NCBI GenBank assembly: GCA_903893625.1
Contig: CAITND010000048.1
Span: 1 to 50,015, forward strand
Direction of reading: 5' to 3'
DNA: 50,015 nt
Origin: an uncultured Oscillatoriales cyanobacterium
Lineage (GTDB): Bacteria > Cyanobacteriota > Cyanobacteriia > Cyanobacteriales > Microcoleaceae
Shown: positions 24,527-33,753 of the stretch, piece after piece
How the letters are laid out: each line of letters starts with the position of its first letter
Numbering within the stretch: position 1 is the stretch's first letter
Made by a program: the position numbers and the translations under genes
Notes under the pieces: model-generated
What the model saw: only the letters and a program-made list of their open reading frames with translations
What the model was told of the DNA's origin: nothing
Database searches by the model: none

Positions 24527-25174
24527 TTAGCGGAATACAATATCCGATTGTAAAGTTAAATTCAGGTCTTCACTCGGACGAACAACCACAACCTCCACTT
24601 TACGACGTCCGACGAATACTCCGGTAATTGCACCGAGTCCAGCACCGCCTAATACTTCTTCCGTTGCGATCGCATTATCCCCAACAACAGCACCAATTGC
24701 CGCTGCCGCCGCCGCCCCAATGGCTGCACCCCCGATAATAGAACGCGCCGAAGCCCCTTTACGGATGGTTTCAGTCCGAGTCACAACTTCAGAATTCGCA
24801 TCTAAGCGAAAGCGTTTCCCTGCACTAATAATTACTTCATTAGCGACAAATTGAGAACCCCCCGAAGCAGGTTTTAATTGTCCAACAATTTCAGCACCCG
24901 CCGGAATCCAGACCCGTCCCTGACTGGTAACCACATCCTGTGCTACCGTAATCGTTAAGGGAACCGTTTCATTTGGCATGATCACGATTTTTTCGGCTTC
25001 TGGGTATTCTACCTGAATCACAGTTCCGGCTACAATTCTATCCCGTTGTAAGGTATTAGGGAACGATTGAGCCGTCGCTGGAATCGCTTGTAAAAGGGGT
25101 GTCGCCACCGCCGTTGTTAAACCCAAAGCCAGGAAAACGGACAGTCCTGAACGAGAAAATTTAGAACTGAACAT
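24527..25174 (-). CDS. Exported conserved cyanobacterial protein with glycine-rich helix
   Basis: The 215-residue product has a signal peptide (SGLSVFLALGLTTAVATPLLQAIPATA), a beta-rich domain (RIVAGTVIQVEYPEAEKIVIMPNET, GRVWIPAGAEIVGQL), an Ala/Gly-rich membrane-active helix pair (SIIGGAAIGAAAAAAIGAVVGD, GGAGLGAITGVFVG) resembling a glycine zipper, and a short C-terminal strand. The middle part resembles the beta domain of VirB10/TrbI proteins, but no secretion genes are nearby. The ATG at 25174 has AAGGA 11 bases upstream; earlier in-frame starts exist at 25186 and 25198. Confidence 0.7.
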   Translation of the reverse strand: MFSSKFSRSGLSVFLALGLTTAVATPLLQAIPATAQSFPNTLQRDRIVAGTVIQVEYPEAEKIVIMPNETVPLTITVAQDVVTSQGRVWIPAGAEIVGQLKPASGGSQFVANEVIISAGKRFRLDANSEVVTRTETIRKGASARSIIGGAAIGAAAAAAIGAVVGDNAIATEEVLGGAGLGAITGVFVGRRKVEVVVVRPSEDLNLTLQSDIVFR

Positions 25175-25269
25175 ATACAAAAACATCCTTTTTTTCAAGA
25201 TCTAATTTGACCCTTTATAACCTAAGAGTCGATAGAATTGCTTCATTGTTCCTGTTCAGACCAAGTTTG

Positions 25270-25292
25270 ATCACTCAACAGTCAACAGTCAA
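25270..25292. repeat. Heptamer repeat (CAACAGT)
   Basis: About three units of the heptamer AACAGTC lie between the ferredoxin stop and the upstream region of the exported protein gene, the same unit as in the longer array at 32676-32725. Confidence 0.7.
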
Positions 25293-25294
25293 CA

Positions 25295-25603
25295 TTATTT
25301 CCCCTTTTTGGGTTTTGTTTGCACAGTAATATTGCCATTAACAAGGGTTTGACAGGCTAATCGATAGGTATCGGGTTTTTTTCTCAGAATACGTTCTTCC
25401 GCCTCCGTGCGGGGAGGAAGATTATCGATCCCTTCTACAATTTCCACAATACAAGTGCCACATTGACCATAACCGCCACAGTTCATCATTTTGCCTGTGA
25501 ACGTATATAAATCGATCCGGTTTTCCAGGGCTTTGATTCTTAAGTTTGCCCCATCCGCAGCAATGATCTCCTGATTTTCACTCACGAATTTGATATTAGC
25601 CAT
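25295..25603 (-). CDS. 2Fe-2S ferredoxin
   Basis: The 102-residue protein has a 2Fe-2S ferredoxin fold with ligands Cys42, Cys48, Cys51 ([11 protein letters not shown]) and Cys84 (RLACQT). The C-x5-C-x2-C spacing is that of the adrenodoxin/bacterial type rather than photosynthetic ferredoxin. A close Synechocystis relative without an assigned partner comes to mind. The conserved [19 protein letters not shown] stretch is typical of this cyanobacterial group. It lies 60 bp downstream of the tolC-like gene on the same strand. Confidence 0.88.
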   Translation of the reverse strand: MANIKFVSENQEIIAADGANLRIKALENRIDLYTFTGKMMNCGGYGQCGTCIVEIVEGIDNLPPRTEAEERILRKKPDTYRLACQTLVNGNITVQTKPKKGK

Positions 25604-25663
25604 TTCAATTGCAATGTCCTAGCTTGATTAACACAGCGTTTCTTGTGAATTATTACCCGTTAA

Positions 25664-27907
25664 CTACAGAGGATAATCCGACAGAATATTACCCGGAAGG
25701 TTACTGACGGCCCGTTGCAGGGCGGACAGAGCCCGGTTATAACCGATGATGGCGTTTAGAAGTCGGTTTTGGGCGCGGGTTAAGTCCGTTTCCTGGTTAA
25801 TCACTTCTAACTGAGTTCCCACCCCAGCTTGAAACCGTAAACGAGCTAAACGTAAGGCTTCCGTTGCTTCTTCAACGCCTAAGCTGGCTGTTTGAATATT
25901 ATCAAAGTTAGCTTGCTGGTCATAGTAAGCCCGTTCGACCTCTAAGCGAATTTGATTGAGTAATTGATCAAAGCGCTCGTCTGCGATACCAATATCTAAC
26001 TCACGCTGTCTGGCTTGGGCTTTCGCTGCACCCCCATCAAAGAAATTCCAAGAAAACTGGACTTGAGCGTCATAACCATCAGCCCAACCTCTGACCGCAG
26101 TATAATCAGGGTTATCGTGAATTTGTCCTAAAAGGTTATAACTTGCGGCTAGAGTGACATTAGGACGAGTTGCGGCTAGTGCTGCTCTGCGTAACTGTTG
26201 AGCGCGATCGCGTTCAGCTAACTGTTCTTCCAACTCAGCCCGATTTTGATAAGCCTGAACAATCGTGTCTTCTAAGGTTAAATCCCAAGCACCTGCCAAA
26301 GCAATTGGATCTCCTGCCAATAAATTTGTATTTTCATCAATATTGAGAACCGCAGCTAGTTCTCGCCGACTTCTCCGTTGATCGCGTAGTGAATTCGTTA
26401 GATCCTGTTGGGCGTTAGCAAGGGTAACACGAGCTTGCAACACTTCAAAGCGGGTTCCGACTCCAGCCCGTTCTAAAGCTTCGGCATCCTCTAAACTCTT
26501 TTGAGAGTTTCGCACAGCAGCCGCTTGAATTTCAACCGCAGCATCTGCTTCTTGCAAATCGTAATAGGCACGAGTGACATTGAATCGGACATCTTCTGTT
26601 GCGGTTTCTAACCTTAATTCAAAAATCCGTAACTGTTTTTCAGCAGCCCGAATTCTCGATCCCCTCAATCCATTAATTCCTAAGTCGTACTGCAATTGCA
26701 GCGAATTATCAAAGGAATAGGTGCCGTAGCGAGTCTGAAACTCCTGCTGGTCAGCACCTTGGACACCATTAAAGCGTTGGACTCGCAGGGCGCGGTTTTG
26801 CGCTCGGACTTGTAAGTCTTGCAGAGCAGAGACAGTCCGACCAAAACTAGAACGAAAGATCAAATTCGGATATAAATCCGCTTGGTTTTCGCGTAAACTG
26901 GCTAAGTTTTGCTCCACTTGCAGTTGGGCAATACCGACATTCTGATTATTCCGAATCGCTAAATCAACCGCTTGTTCGAGAGTAACCGGAACGGTTTCCT
27001 CAATATTAACTTGATCGGGTAAGGTGGGCTTATAAAGCGGATTGGCACCCGGTAGCAGAATAGAGGGAGGATTGGTTTGTAAGGTTCCGTTGGGGGTGGG
27101 AGGCGGAAAGGGAGTCGTTGGCGGTGTCAAGTCAGGAATCTTCAAGGCGGGTCTACTGACTTGAGCCAGGAGTCCGGGTTGAGAGTCTCCGCCACTATTA
27201 CCGGAAGTTATAACGGGTGAGGTTAGGGTTGTTGCCTGGGTAGAGGCATTCGGTAATGCCACTTCAACCTGTAAGGGATGATTAATCTCTGAGGATAAGG
27301 AATTGTCCTTTAAGGGATGGGGTAAGTTAGGATGAGTGGCTCCTGTTGCCGTTGCCTCGGAAGTTGGCGTTGAACTGTGTTGCTCCACAGAAGGTTGTTC
27401 TGGAGTTGTATTAACAACGGTGGGTTCTGTAGGAGTCGAGAGAGAATGTTGAGAGGTTTTTGTAGGATTTTGTTTAAAAGCTAAGGTGCGTGACTCTGAT
27501 GACAGAGACGGTTGAGGAACGGGTTCCGGTTTTGTTAAGAAGTTATCGATCAGACGACGAGGAGCCGTAGAAACTGAAGGTTGAGATTTTGTAGGATTTT
27601 GTTTAAATGTTGAGGTGAGGATGGACGAAGGCAAAGGCTCCTGAGCAGAACCACCTGATTCAAGAGTTTCCTCGGAGGGATGAGCCCCCGGAGGAGATAA
27701 CGATTCGAGACTCGCTTCTACTTCAGTAGGAGCCGGATGCTGAGATTTTGTTGGATTTTGTTTAAACTGTTGCGGTAGAGTTGGATTTGAGTTGAGCGAA
27801 TTATCCTGAGAGTCAACGGGGGAAGGAACAGCCGTTCCTGGCCCCACATTGATTAATGTAATTGCTCCACTCACTCCCACAGCCATCAAATTACGAAGAA
27901 CGGACAT
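25664..27907 (-). CDS. TolC family outer-membrane efflux protein
   Basis: The 747-residue protein begins with a signal-like segment, then a long Pro/Ser/Thr-rich disordered region (residues about 30-290). The TolC fold starts at VTLEQAVDLAIRNNQNVGIAQLQVEQN and contains two repeats of outer-membrane strands and coiled helices (TRAYYDLQEADAAVEIQ, AYYDQQANFDNIQTASLGVEEATEALRLARLRFQAGVGTQLEV, quoted in parts). It should form the trimeric exit duct for drug or protein secretion, as HgdD does in Anabaena. Three FKQNPTK motifs recur in the disordered region and are encoded by almost identical 21-bp DNA words. Confidence 0.9.
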   Translation of the reverse strand: MSVLRNLMAVGVSGAITLINVGPGTAVPSPVDSQDNSLNSNPTLPQQFKQNPTKSQHPAPTEVEASLESLSPPGAHPSEETLESGGSAQEPLPSSILTSTFKQNPTKSQPSVSTAPRRLIDNFLTKPEPVPQPSLSSESRTLAFKQNPTKTSQHSLSTPTEPTVVNTTPEQPSVEQHSSTPTSEATATGATHPNLPHPLKDNSLSSEINHPLQVEVALPNASTQATTLTSPVITSGNSGGDSQPGLLAQVSRPALKIPDLTPPTTPFPPPTPNGTLQTNPPSILLPGANPLYKPTLPDQVNIEETVPVTLEQAVDLAIRNNQNVGIAQLQVEQNLASLRENQADLYPNLIFRSSFGRTVSALQDLQVRAQNRALRVQRFNGVQGADQQEFQTRYGTYSFDNSLQLQYDLGINGLRGSRIRAAEKQLRIFELRLETATEDVRFNVTRAYYDLQEADAAVEIQAAAVRNSQKSLEDAEALERAGVGTRFEVLQARVTLANAQQDLTNSLRDQRRSRRELAAVLNIDENTNLLAGDPIALAGAWDLTLEDTIVQAYQNRAELEEQLAERDRAQQLRRAALAATRPNVTLAASYNLLGQIHDNPDYTAVRGWADGYDAQVQFSWNFFDGGAAKAQARQRELDIGIADERFDQLLNQIRLEVERAYYDQQANFDNIQTASLGVEEATEALRLARLRFQAGVGTQLEVINQETDLTRAQNRLLNAIIGYNRALSALQRAVSNLPGNILSDYPL
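27458..27766. repeat. Three 21-bp repeats inside the tolC-like gene
   Basis: TTTTGTAGGATTTTGTTTAAA occurs at 27458-27478 and 27587-27607, and with one change at 27746-27766. The spacings of 129 and 159 bp are multiples of three, so all encode FKQNPTK in the disordered N-terminal region. DNA conservation is higher than that of the surrounding low-complexity region. Confidence 0.75.
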
Positions 27908-28027
27908 AAGGCTTCTTTTCTGTCTACAAGTCCAGAAACAATTTTAGAGCAAGCGAGCAATATTCCTAAGTTTTTTGATGCTATGTGGGTGATTAGAGTT
28001 TAAAAACTAGACCTGATCAGAATTCCC

Positions 28028-28447
28028 TTAACAGGCAATTTGTTTTGCTTCTAAATCTAGCAAGCGCAACAGATTCAGATCGCCCCGTGCAGCAGCGGCT
28101 TGACGTCGCCGTTCTAATAAACGGCATAAATGATCCGTGTGAACTTTTGCTAGGTTTTCGTCTGGGGCTTGCTCAAAAGTAGTCAGCCGGAGTGTCGCAC
28201 CCTGTCTTTCTACAGGTTGCTTTTCGGTCGGGGTAAAAGGGGTGACTTCGTTGAGCGACTGTTTCGGTTCTGTATTGCTGTAGCAAACATCCCGATACTT
28301 TAGAGAATAGGTTTGAGGCACAGGAATATGGCGAGGATAGCGAAATTGTACGCTTTGACCTCGATATTTTCCCGTGATCTCGCTTTCCACCTGATCAACA
28401 GGGGAAAAAGAGGCTTCATAGTGATCGCCACGATAGTTGAGTTTCAT
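28028..28447 (-). CDS. DUF4278 domain protein
   Basis: The 139-residue protein starts with MKLNYRGDHYEASFSPVD, followed by GKYRGQSVQFRYPRHIPVPQTYSLKYRDVCY, the DUF4278 pattern seen in cyanobacteria. The C-terminal half carries a basic helix (LCRLLERRRQAAAARGDLNLLRLLDLEAKQ, quoted in parts). Function is unknown. A strong AGGAGA ribosome site precedes the ATG. It lies 120 bp upstream of the tolC-like gene on the same strand. Confidence 0.8.
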   Translation of the reverse strand: MKLNYRGDHYEASFSPVDQVESEITGKYRGQSVQFRYPRHIPVPQTYSLKYRDVCYSNTEPKQSLNEVTPFTPTEKQPVERQGATLRLTTFEQAPDENLAKVHTDHLCRLLERRRQAAAARGDLNLLRLLDLEAKQIAC

Positions 28448-28898
28448 ATCTGTTTCTCCTGACCTTCGCTTTAAAGAGGCTGTCTCAAAGACAAATTTTA
28501 AACGATTTTTTTATTTCTGTATTGATTGTTACACTTTTTTAGGTTGGATCAGCAAACTTAACAAAAATTTATAACTTTTTTCTGGAGACAGACAAGAGTT
28601 TGGGTTATCGGTTATCGGTTAACCGTCAACCGTCAACACCTCAACACCCCATTTCTTCCTGATTTCCCCTCATAGCCTCTGTAGGATCTTGTTAATTCAA
28701 GACCACTGTGTTTGCAAACAGTCTGAACTGATTTATAATAAGGGGTGATACCCATCATGGGTTAAACCCATCTTTTGAGGGCAACTGATTTAAGGATTTC
28801 CATCTGTGAATCAGCTTGTACTCCCCCAAAAGATAGCAGTTTGTCACCAGAACGGTTGAATCAACCCTGTCGTATCAATAAATTGGTTGTGGGTAATT
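28448..28898. other. Divergent intergenic region with short repeats
   Basis: This 450-bp region separates the DUF4278 gene from a plus-strand gene. It contains GGTTATCGGTTATCGGTTAACCGTCAACCGTCAAC-type heptamers (28605-28646), the word TGTAGGATCTTGTTAA near 28680 (compare the repeat inside the tolC-like gene) and the small palindrome ACCCATCATGGGT (28750-28762). No RNA gene or convincing ORF is seen. Confidence 0.5.
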
Positions 28899-29489
28899 AT
28901 GAAAAATTTTATGGTAGACGAAGATTTTCGGGCTGTTGATTTCATTCAACCTTCAGAGTTGAAAACTCCTGTTGATTCTGAATTTAATTCTGCTGAAATC
29001 ATTGTTTATCCTCAACGGGAAAAACTGAATTTAGATCCAGAATTTACAGTTAAAATCTCAACTAAAATTCGGTTAGCATTAGAAGAATTAAATTGTTTTG
29101 AAGTCGTTGACAATCAGTTTCAACATTGGGGAATTACCTTTGATAATGCGATCGCTTTACAACCCTCTAACCCGGCGTTTGTCTTAAAACCCACAACCAC
29201 TGTGATTATGGCTGCACCGAAAGGGGGACACTTAGAAATTAACTTTAAATATCCCGTTCAAAAAATCTGTGGACTGATTACCAGTTCTCGTGCTACGGTT
29301 TTATCTGCTTATGATGTCGAGGGTAAAAAAGTAGCAGAAACCGGGATGAGCGTTTCTCCTCATATTAATTCTGATTGCCAGAATTTCCCCAATGCTCAAT
29401 TAGAATTAAGTGGTTTTAATCTCAAAAAAATTACCTTTGATACCTTTGATGGTCAATTAATTTTACATCATTTTTATGTTGAATTTTAA
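28899..29489 (+). CDS. Hypothetical protein with beta-sandwich character
   Basis: The 196-residue protein is not recognised. The first half is acidic and contains PQREKLNLDPEFTVKI. The second half alternates short hydrophobic strands (FVLKPTTTVIMAAPKGG, HLEINFKYPVQKICG, ITFDTFDGQLILHHFYVEF), resembling a jelly-roll or carbohydrate-binding module. No signal peptide is visible. The ATG at 28899 is preferred over an in-frame TTG 12 bp earlier. It is convergent with the armadillo-type gene, with 17 bp between stop codons. Confidence 0.65.
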   Translation: MKNFMVDEDFRAVDFIQPSELKTPVDSEFNSAEIIVYPQREKLNLDPEFTVKISTKIRLALEELNCFEVVDNQFQHWGITFDNAIALQPSNPAFVLKPTTTVIMAAPKGGHLEINFKYPVQKICGLITSSRATVLSAYDVEGKKVAETGMSVSPHINSDCQNFPNAQLELSGFNLKKITFDTFDGQLILHHFYVEF

Positions 29490-29506
29490 ATCTTAATTCC
29501 TAAGAA

Positions 29507-30385
29507 TTAAGTCCCGTGATCCTCGAAAACTTGTAACCCTTCTAATAACGCTTCACGAACGAGGGGTTCATTTTCTTGATATAACATGAGTTGAAAATAC
29601 TCAACAATATGAGTTCGATCAATTCCTGGAAAGGACTGAAGGGGAGGTAAAGGTTGCCAACGTTGTGCCTCTAATAATAATTGTGAATTTCCCGAACGTT
29701 GAGGAGAATCTTTAAAGGCTGCGGTGAGTTGACGTACAGCTATCAAGCGTTTTAGGGAATTCTCTTGAGTTAAATCTCCTAACCATTGGTTGAGTTGAGA
29801 TTTACCTAAATCAGATTTTTGTTGATACCATTGCCATAAAATTAAACTCAAAATTCCTAAAATTCCTAAATTTTGTCCCATCACACTCAATGCCATTTCT
29901 GGACTCTCAGCACTTGTCCAAATGGACAGAGAAATATACAGGAATGCACAGGAACTCACCCCGCTACCAACGGCTAACAAAAACTGACGTTGAGAAGTTT
30001 CCAGTCGTCGATACCAGTCCCATCCGTTGAGGTTAATCGGAAGTTCCCGCAGGCGATAAACCCAAGCCATCACCACCATCCCCAAAGCGGTTGAGAATAG
30101 GAGTTTGCTATTCCACCATCCCCAAATTCCGAATAAAGTCAGGAGGAATAACCAAGTTTTCAAACGTTCAGACCGACGCTGGCGTAACGACTTCAAGGGT
30201 TGAGCAACGCCAGTCGATTGAAACAGGGGTACAGTGGGAACAGGGTGGGAAGAAATGACGGCTGCATCCCTGGAATATAATACCGTTTGAATTTGATGCA
30301 GGAGTTGGCGACTCTGGGTTGATAGGCTAATCCGAATTAGCTCAAGATGATCAAGGGTTTTACTGACTTTATCCATTCCGAACAT
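29507..30385 (-). CDS. Membrane protein annotated in cyanobacteria as armadillo-type fold protein
   Basis: The 292-residue product has a basic N-terminal soluble segment, four hydrophobic helices in two pairs (residues about 77-107 and 135-190), and a C-terminal helical domain with RLIAVRQLTAAFKDS and LVREALLEGLQVFED, consistent with a short armadillo/HEAT-like helical array. I remember such proteins as widely conserved in cyanobacteria without known function. It is monocistronic and divergent from the MBL hydrolase gene. Confidence 0.7.
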   Translation of the reverse strand: MFGMDKVSKTLDHLELIRISLSTQSRQLLHQIQTVLYSRDAAVISSHPVPTVPLFQSTGVAQPLKSLRQRRSERLKTWLFLLTLFGIWGWWNSKLLFSTALGMVVMAWVYRLRELPINLNGWDWYRRLETSQRQFLLAVGSGVSSCAFLYISLSIWTSAESPEMALSVMGQNLGILGILSLILWQWYQQKSDLGKSQLNQWLGDLTQENSLKRLIAVRQLTAAFKDSPQRSGNSQLLLEAQRWQPLPPLQSFPGIDRTHIVEYFQLMLYQENEPLVREALLEGLQVFEDHGT

Positions 30386-30616
30386 CCAAACCTGAGTATT
30401 GTGTTGTGAGATCTCAAATCTGATCTAAAATTAGAGTGGTGTTAACGATAGTTTATGATATTCTGTCGCATCACCTAGATATTGACACAATATAAACTTC
30501 CCTGGAGATCGGATGTATCCTAACTCTGAGGGTTTCAATTAAGTTTTCCCGCCAAAACTTAATCATGATTAACCTTACCCACTAAACCGCCTAACTCCAA
30601 CTAGCAATTAACACCT

Positions 30617-31522
30617 ATGTCTAATCTACAAAACCAATTCACGGTTCACTTTTGGGGAGTCAGAGGGAGTATCGCGTGTCCGGGTTCGGAAACAGTTCGC
30701 TATGGGGGAAATACTCCCTGTATCGAGATGCGAGTGGGTTCGGAACGATTTATTTTTGATGGAGGTACGGGTTTACGAGTCCTGGGACAATCCCTACTCA
30801 CTCAAATGCCTGTGACAGCGCATTTATTTTTTACTCACTATCATTGGGATCACATTCAGGGATTTCCGTTTTTCGTTCCGGCTTTTATTAAGATTAATAC
30901 GTTCTATATTTATGGTACGATTGCCCCCGATGGTTCAACGGTACAGCATCGTTTGAATGATCAAATGTTGAATCCTAATTTTCCAGTTCCCTTACAAATT
31001 ATGGGGGCAGATTTAAAATTTTTGGATGTTAATATTGGCAAGTCGATTAAAATTGGCGATGAAATTATCATCGAAACGGCTTTATTAAACCATCCGGGTG
31101 AGGCTGTGGGATATAGAATTAATTGGCGAAACTATGCAGCTGCCTATGTGACAGATACAGAACATTTTCCAGATCGCTTAGATGAAAATGTGTTATTTTT
31201 AGCTCGAAATGCGGATGTCTTGATTTATGATGCTACCTATACGGATGAGGAATATTATTCTGAAAAATCGAGTAAAGTCGGTTGGGGACATTCCACTTGG
31301 CAAGAAGCCGTCAAGGTAGCGAAAGCTGCGAAGGTGAAACGATTAGTGATTTTCCATCATGACCCGCTTCATAATGATGATTTTATGGATAAAATCGGCG
31401 AACAAGTAGCGGAACAGTTTCCTAATAGTTTAATCGCCCGGGAAGGATTATCGATTCAGTTAAGTTCTCCCTTTGATTTGATTCATCCTGTGGAGCCGGA
31501 AGCCACCAAAGGTAATTTGTAA
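30617..31522 (+). CDS. MBL-fold metallo-hydrolase
   Basis: The 301-residue enzyme has the metallo-beta-lactamase zinc motif THYHWDH at residues 73-79, further ligands in ALLNHPGEAVG and AAYVTDTEH, and the final His in RLVIFHHDP. The opening VHFWGVRGSIACPGSE...YGGNTPC is the subgroup related to phosphodiesterases and RNase Z-like enzymes. The substrate is unknown; cyclic or nucleic-acid phosphodiesters are plausible. A tail of 20 residues rich in Pro/Glu follows the fold. Confidence 0.88.
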   Translation: MSNLQNQFTVHFWGVRGSIACPGSETVRYGGNTPCIEMRVGSERFIFDGGTGLRVLGQSLLTQMPVTAHLFFTHYHWDHIQGFPFFVPAFIKINTFYIYGTIAPDGSTVQHRLNDQMLNPNFPVPLQIMGADLKFLDVNIGKSIKIGDEIIIETALLNHPGEAVGYRINWRNYAAAYVTDTEHFPDRLDENVLFLARNADVLIYDATYTDEEYYSEKSSKVGWGHSTWQEAVKVAKAAKVKRLVIFHHDPLHNDDFMDKIGEQVAEQFPNSLIAREGLSIQLSSPFDLIHPVEPEATKGNL

Positions 31523-31586
31523 GGATTTCACCATATTTTCTGACCAGGGCGATCGCAGATTTCAATATTATGTCAAGATGTAAAGC

Positions 31587-32651
31587 GTGTGGATAACATC
31601 ATCGCTCGATACCGTATTAACGCCCACTGCCATTGCTTTGGGGAACTTTGATGGCTTACATCGTGGCCATCAACAGGTGATTCAGCCGATTTTAAAGCTC
31701 AAGTCACCCCTAGATTCCCGACAACGGACAGAGATGCTTTTAACCAACCCCGTCACCCTGTTGACGTGGGAAAGAGGGCTATTGGATAACAATTTAGGAG
31801 AATCTGAACCCTGTTATAGTACAGTGGTGACGTTTCATCCCCATCCTCAAGAATTTTTTACAGGTCAACCCAAAAAGTTACTCACCCCCTTAGATGAAAA
31901 AGTTGAATGCTTAAAAATGATGGGGGTAGAACAGTTAGTGTTGTTACCTTTTGATGAACAGATGGCAAGTTTAACTCCGAGGGAGTTTGTTGAAAGGATT
32001 TTAATTCAAAAATTGCAGCCCCGTTGTATTAGTGTTGGATTTGATTTTCGGTTTGGAAAAAAGCGAACCGGGACGGTGAAGGATTTAGAAAAAATTGCTG
32101 GAAATCACGGAATAAAAGTTAAAACTGTGCCTTTATATTTATGTGAAAATGGCGAACGGATTAGCAGTTCAGAAATTCGTACATCCCTAGAAAATGGTGC
32201 AATTCGTCGCGCCAATCAATTATTAGGACGGTCTTATCATCTCGTTGGGTCAGTGGTTCAGGGTCAACAGTTAGGACGAACGATTGGATTTCCTACCGCT
32301 AATTTACAACTCCCCCCAGAAAAGTTTTTACCGAGCTATGGGGTTTATGCGGTGAATGTCTCTGAAATGGGGATGAAATCACTCACAGAAACGGGAAATG
32401 ATGCTAATTTTGGGATGGTGAATCATCCGGGGGTGATGAATATTGGCTGTCGTCCAACGGTCGCAGGTCAAACCGTTACCGTAGAGGTTCATTTGTTAGA
32501 TTGGTCGGGAGATTTATATGGGAAAACTTTAAATGTTAGCCTAGAAGAATTCTTGCGACCGGAACAGAAATTCGCCTGTTTAGATGCGCTCAAAACTCAA
32601 ATTCAAGCGGATTGTTTACAGGCGAGAAAGGTTCTAGGAGTTGAGTTGTAG
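31587..32651 (+). CDS. ribF: Bifunctional riboflavin kinase / FAD synthetase
   Basis: The 354-residue protein has an N-terminal adenylyltransferase domain (ALGNFDGLHRGHQ with the HxGH motif, FDFRFGKKRTG, ISSSEIRTSL) and a C-terminal riboflavin kinase domain (GRTIGFPTANL, GVYAVNV, VEVHLLDWSGDLYG). It makes FMN and then FAD. The start is a GTG. Compared with the family as remembered, it has an extra stretch of about 25 residues after LKLKSPLDSRQ and another of about 20 before NIGCRPT, both probably surface loops. Confidence 0.95.
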   Translation: MWITSSLDTVLTPTAIALGNFDGLHRGHQQVIQPILKLKSPLDSRQRTEMLLTNPVTLLTWERGLLDNNLGESEPCYSTVVTFHPHPQEFFTGQPKKLLTPLDEKVECLKMMGVEQLVLLPFDEQMASLTPREFVERILIQKLQPRCISVGFDFRFGKKRTGTVKDLEKIAGNHGIKVKTVPLYLCENGERISSSEIRTSLENGAIRRANQLLGRSYHLVGSVVQGQQLGRTIGFPTANLQLPPEKFLPSYGVYAVNVSEMGMKSLTETGNDANFGMVNHPGVMNIGCRPTVAGQTVTVEVHLLDWSGDLYGKTLNVSLEEFLRPEQKFACLDALKTQIQADCLQARKVLGVEL

Positions 32652-32675
32652 GAATAATAAGCAGGTAGAGTTTCG

Positions 32676-32725
32676 GTTAACAGTTAACAGTTAACAGTCA
32701 ACAGTCAACAGTCAACAGTCAACAA
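32676..32725. repeat. Heptamer tandem array (AACAGTT/AACAGTC)
   Basis: Seven consecutive heptamers, AACAGTT followed by AACAGTC units, end 5 bp before the MoxR start codon and occupy the place of its ribosome site. It is the longest clean array of this type in the window. Confidence 0.85.
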
Positions 32726-32730
32726 TTAAC

Positions 32731-33639
32731 ATGAAAGCACGAATTGAACGTCTAAAACACAATTTAAGCCGAACTATTGTAGGAAAAGAAGATGCTATTC
32801 AGTTAACGTTAGTCGCCTTATTAGCGGGGGGTCATGCGTTATTAGAAGATGTACCGGGTGTGGGAAAAACCCTATTAGCAAAATCCTTAGCACGTTCCAT
32901 AGCGGGACAGTTTCAACGAATTCAATGTACACCGGATTTATTACCTACAGATATCACCGGAACTAATATTTGGAATCCCCGGACTGGAGAATTTCAATTT
33001 CTCCCAGGGCCGATTTTTACTAATATTTTATTAACCGATGAAATTAACCGGGCGACCCCTCGAACTCAGTCCGCATTATTAGAAGTAATGGAAGAACGAC
33101 AAGTCACCGTTGATGGAGTTTCGCGGTTAGTTCCTAAACCGTTTTTTGTCATAGCAACTCAAAACCCCATTGAATATCAAGGGACGTTTCCCTTGCCCGA
33201 AGCGCAAATGGATCGATTTTTATTATCCTTAACATTAGGATATCCCAGCGAAGCGGAAGAATTGCAAATGTTACAACGATTATCGAGTGGGATAACGGTA
33301 GATGATTTAGAACCTTGTATTTCTCAGGATGAGGTCTTGGAAATACAAAATTGGTGTCATCAAGTTAAGATTGAAACCTCATTACAACAGTATATTCTGA
33401 ATTTAGTTAGAGCTACAAGAGAATCGGAAGAAATTACATTAGGAGTGAGTCCTCGCGGCGCTATTTCTTTACATCGAGCCACACAAGCCTTAGCCTTTTT
33501 ATTAGGAAGAGATTATGGCACACCAGATGATGTGAAATACTTAGCACCTCATGTCTTATCCCATCGTTTAATTCCAGCCGGAGGAAGACGGTCAAAAACA
33601 ATTATTGAACAGTTATTAAGGACAATTGCCATACCCTAG
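32731..33639 (+). CDS. MoxR family AAA+ ATPase
   Basis: The 302-residue protein has Walker A GVGKT at residues 43-47, GTNIWNPRTGEFQFLPGP, Walker B ILLTDEINRATPRTQSALLE, the sensor IATQNPIEYQGTFPLPEAQ and sensor 2 GVSPRGA. MoxR ATPases act as chaperones for metal insertion or complex maturation, usually beside a DUF58/VWA-domain gene. Here no DUF58 gene follows; the stop codon is overlapped by a repeat and then transposon remnants. A heptamer array sits where the Shine-Dalgarno sequence should be, so translation signals are unusual. Confidence 0.93.
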   Translation: MKARIERLKHNLSRTIVGKEDAIQLTLVALLAGGHALLEDVPGVGKTLLAKSLARSIAGQFQRIQCTPDLLPTDITGTNIWNPRTGEFQFLPGPIFTNILLTDEINRATPRTQSALLEVMEERQVTVDGVSRLVPKPFFVIATQNPIEYQGTFPLPEAQMDRFLLSLTLGYPSEAEELQMLQRLSSGITVDDLEPCISQDEVLEIQNWCHQVKIETSLQQYILNLVRATRESEEITLGVSPRGAISLHRATQALAFLLGRDYGTPDDVKYLAPHVLSHRLIPAGGRRSKTIIEQLLRTIAIP

Positions 33640-33753
33640 TAGTGAGCCCTTCAGGGTTCTTTAGGATGCGCTTTGGCGCGGTTAGGACATACAATTTCGG
33701 GAGTTTTATGCAGAAGTTTTCCGTATATCGTAACGACACAGGATTAGTAGGTT
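33640..33753. repeat. Terminator-like repeat plus a 52-bp block shared with the 41.5-kb region
   Basis: TAGTGAGCCCTTCAGGGTTC at the MoxR stop codon belongs to the CGTAGTGAG repeat family. The block at 33680-33731 (starts GGTTAGGACATACAATTTCG, ends CCGTATATCGT) recurs without change at 41467-41518. Neither block codes for a recognisable protein. Confidence 0.75.
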
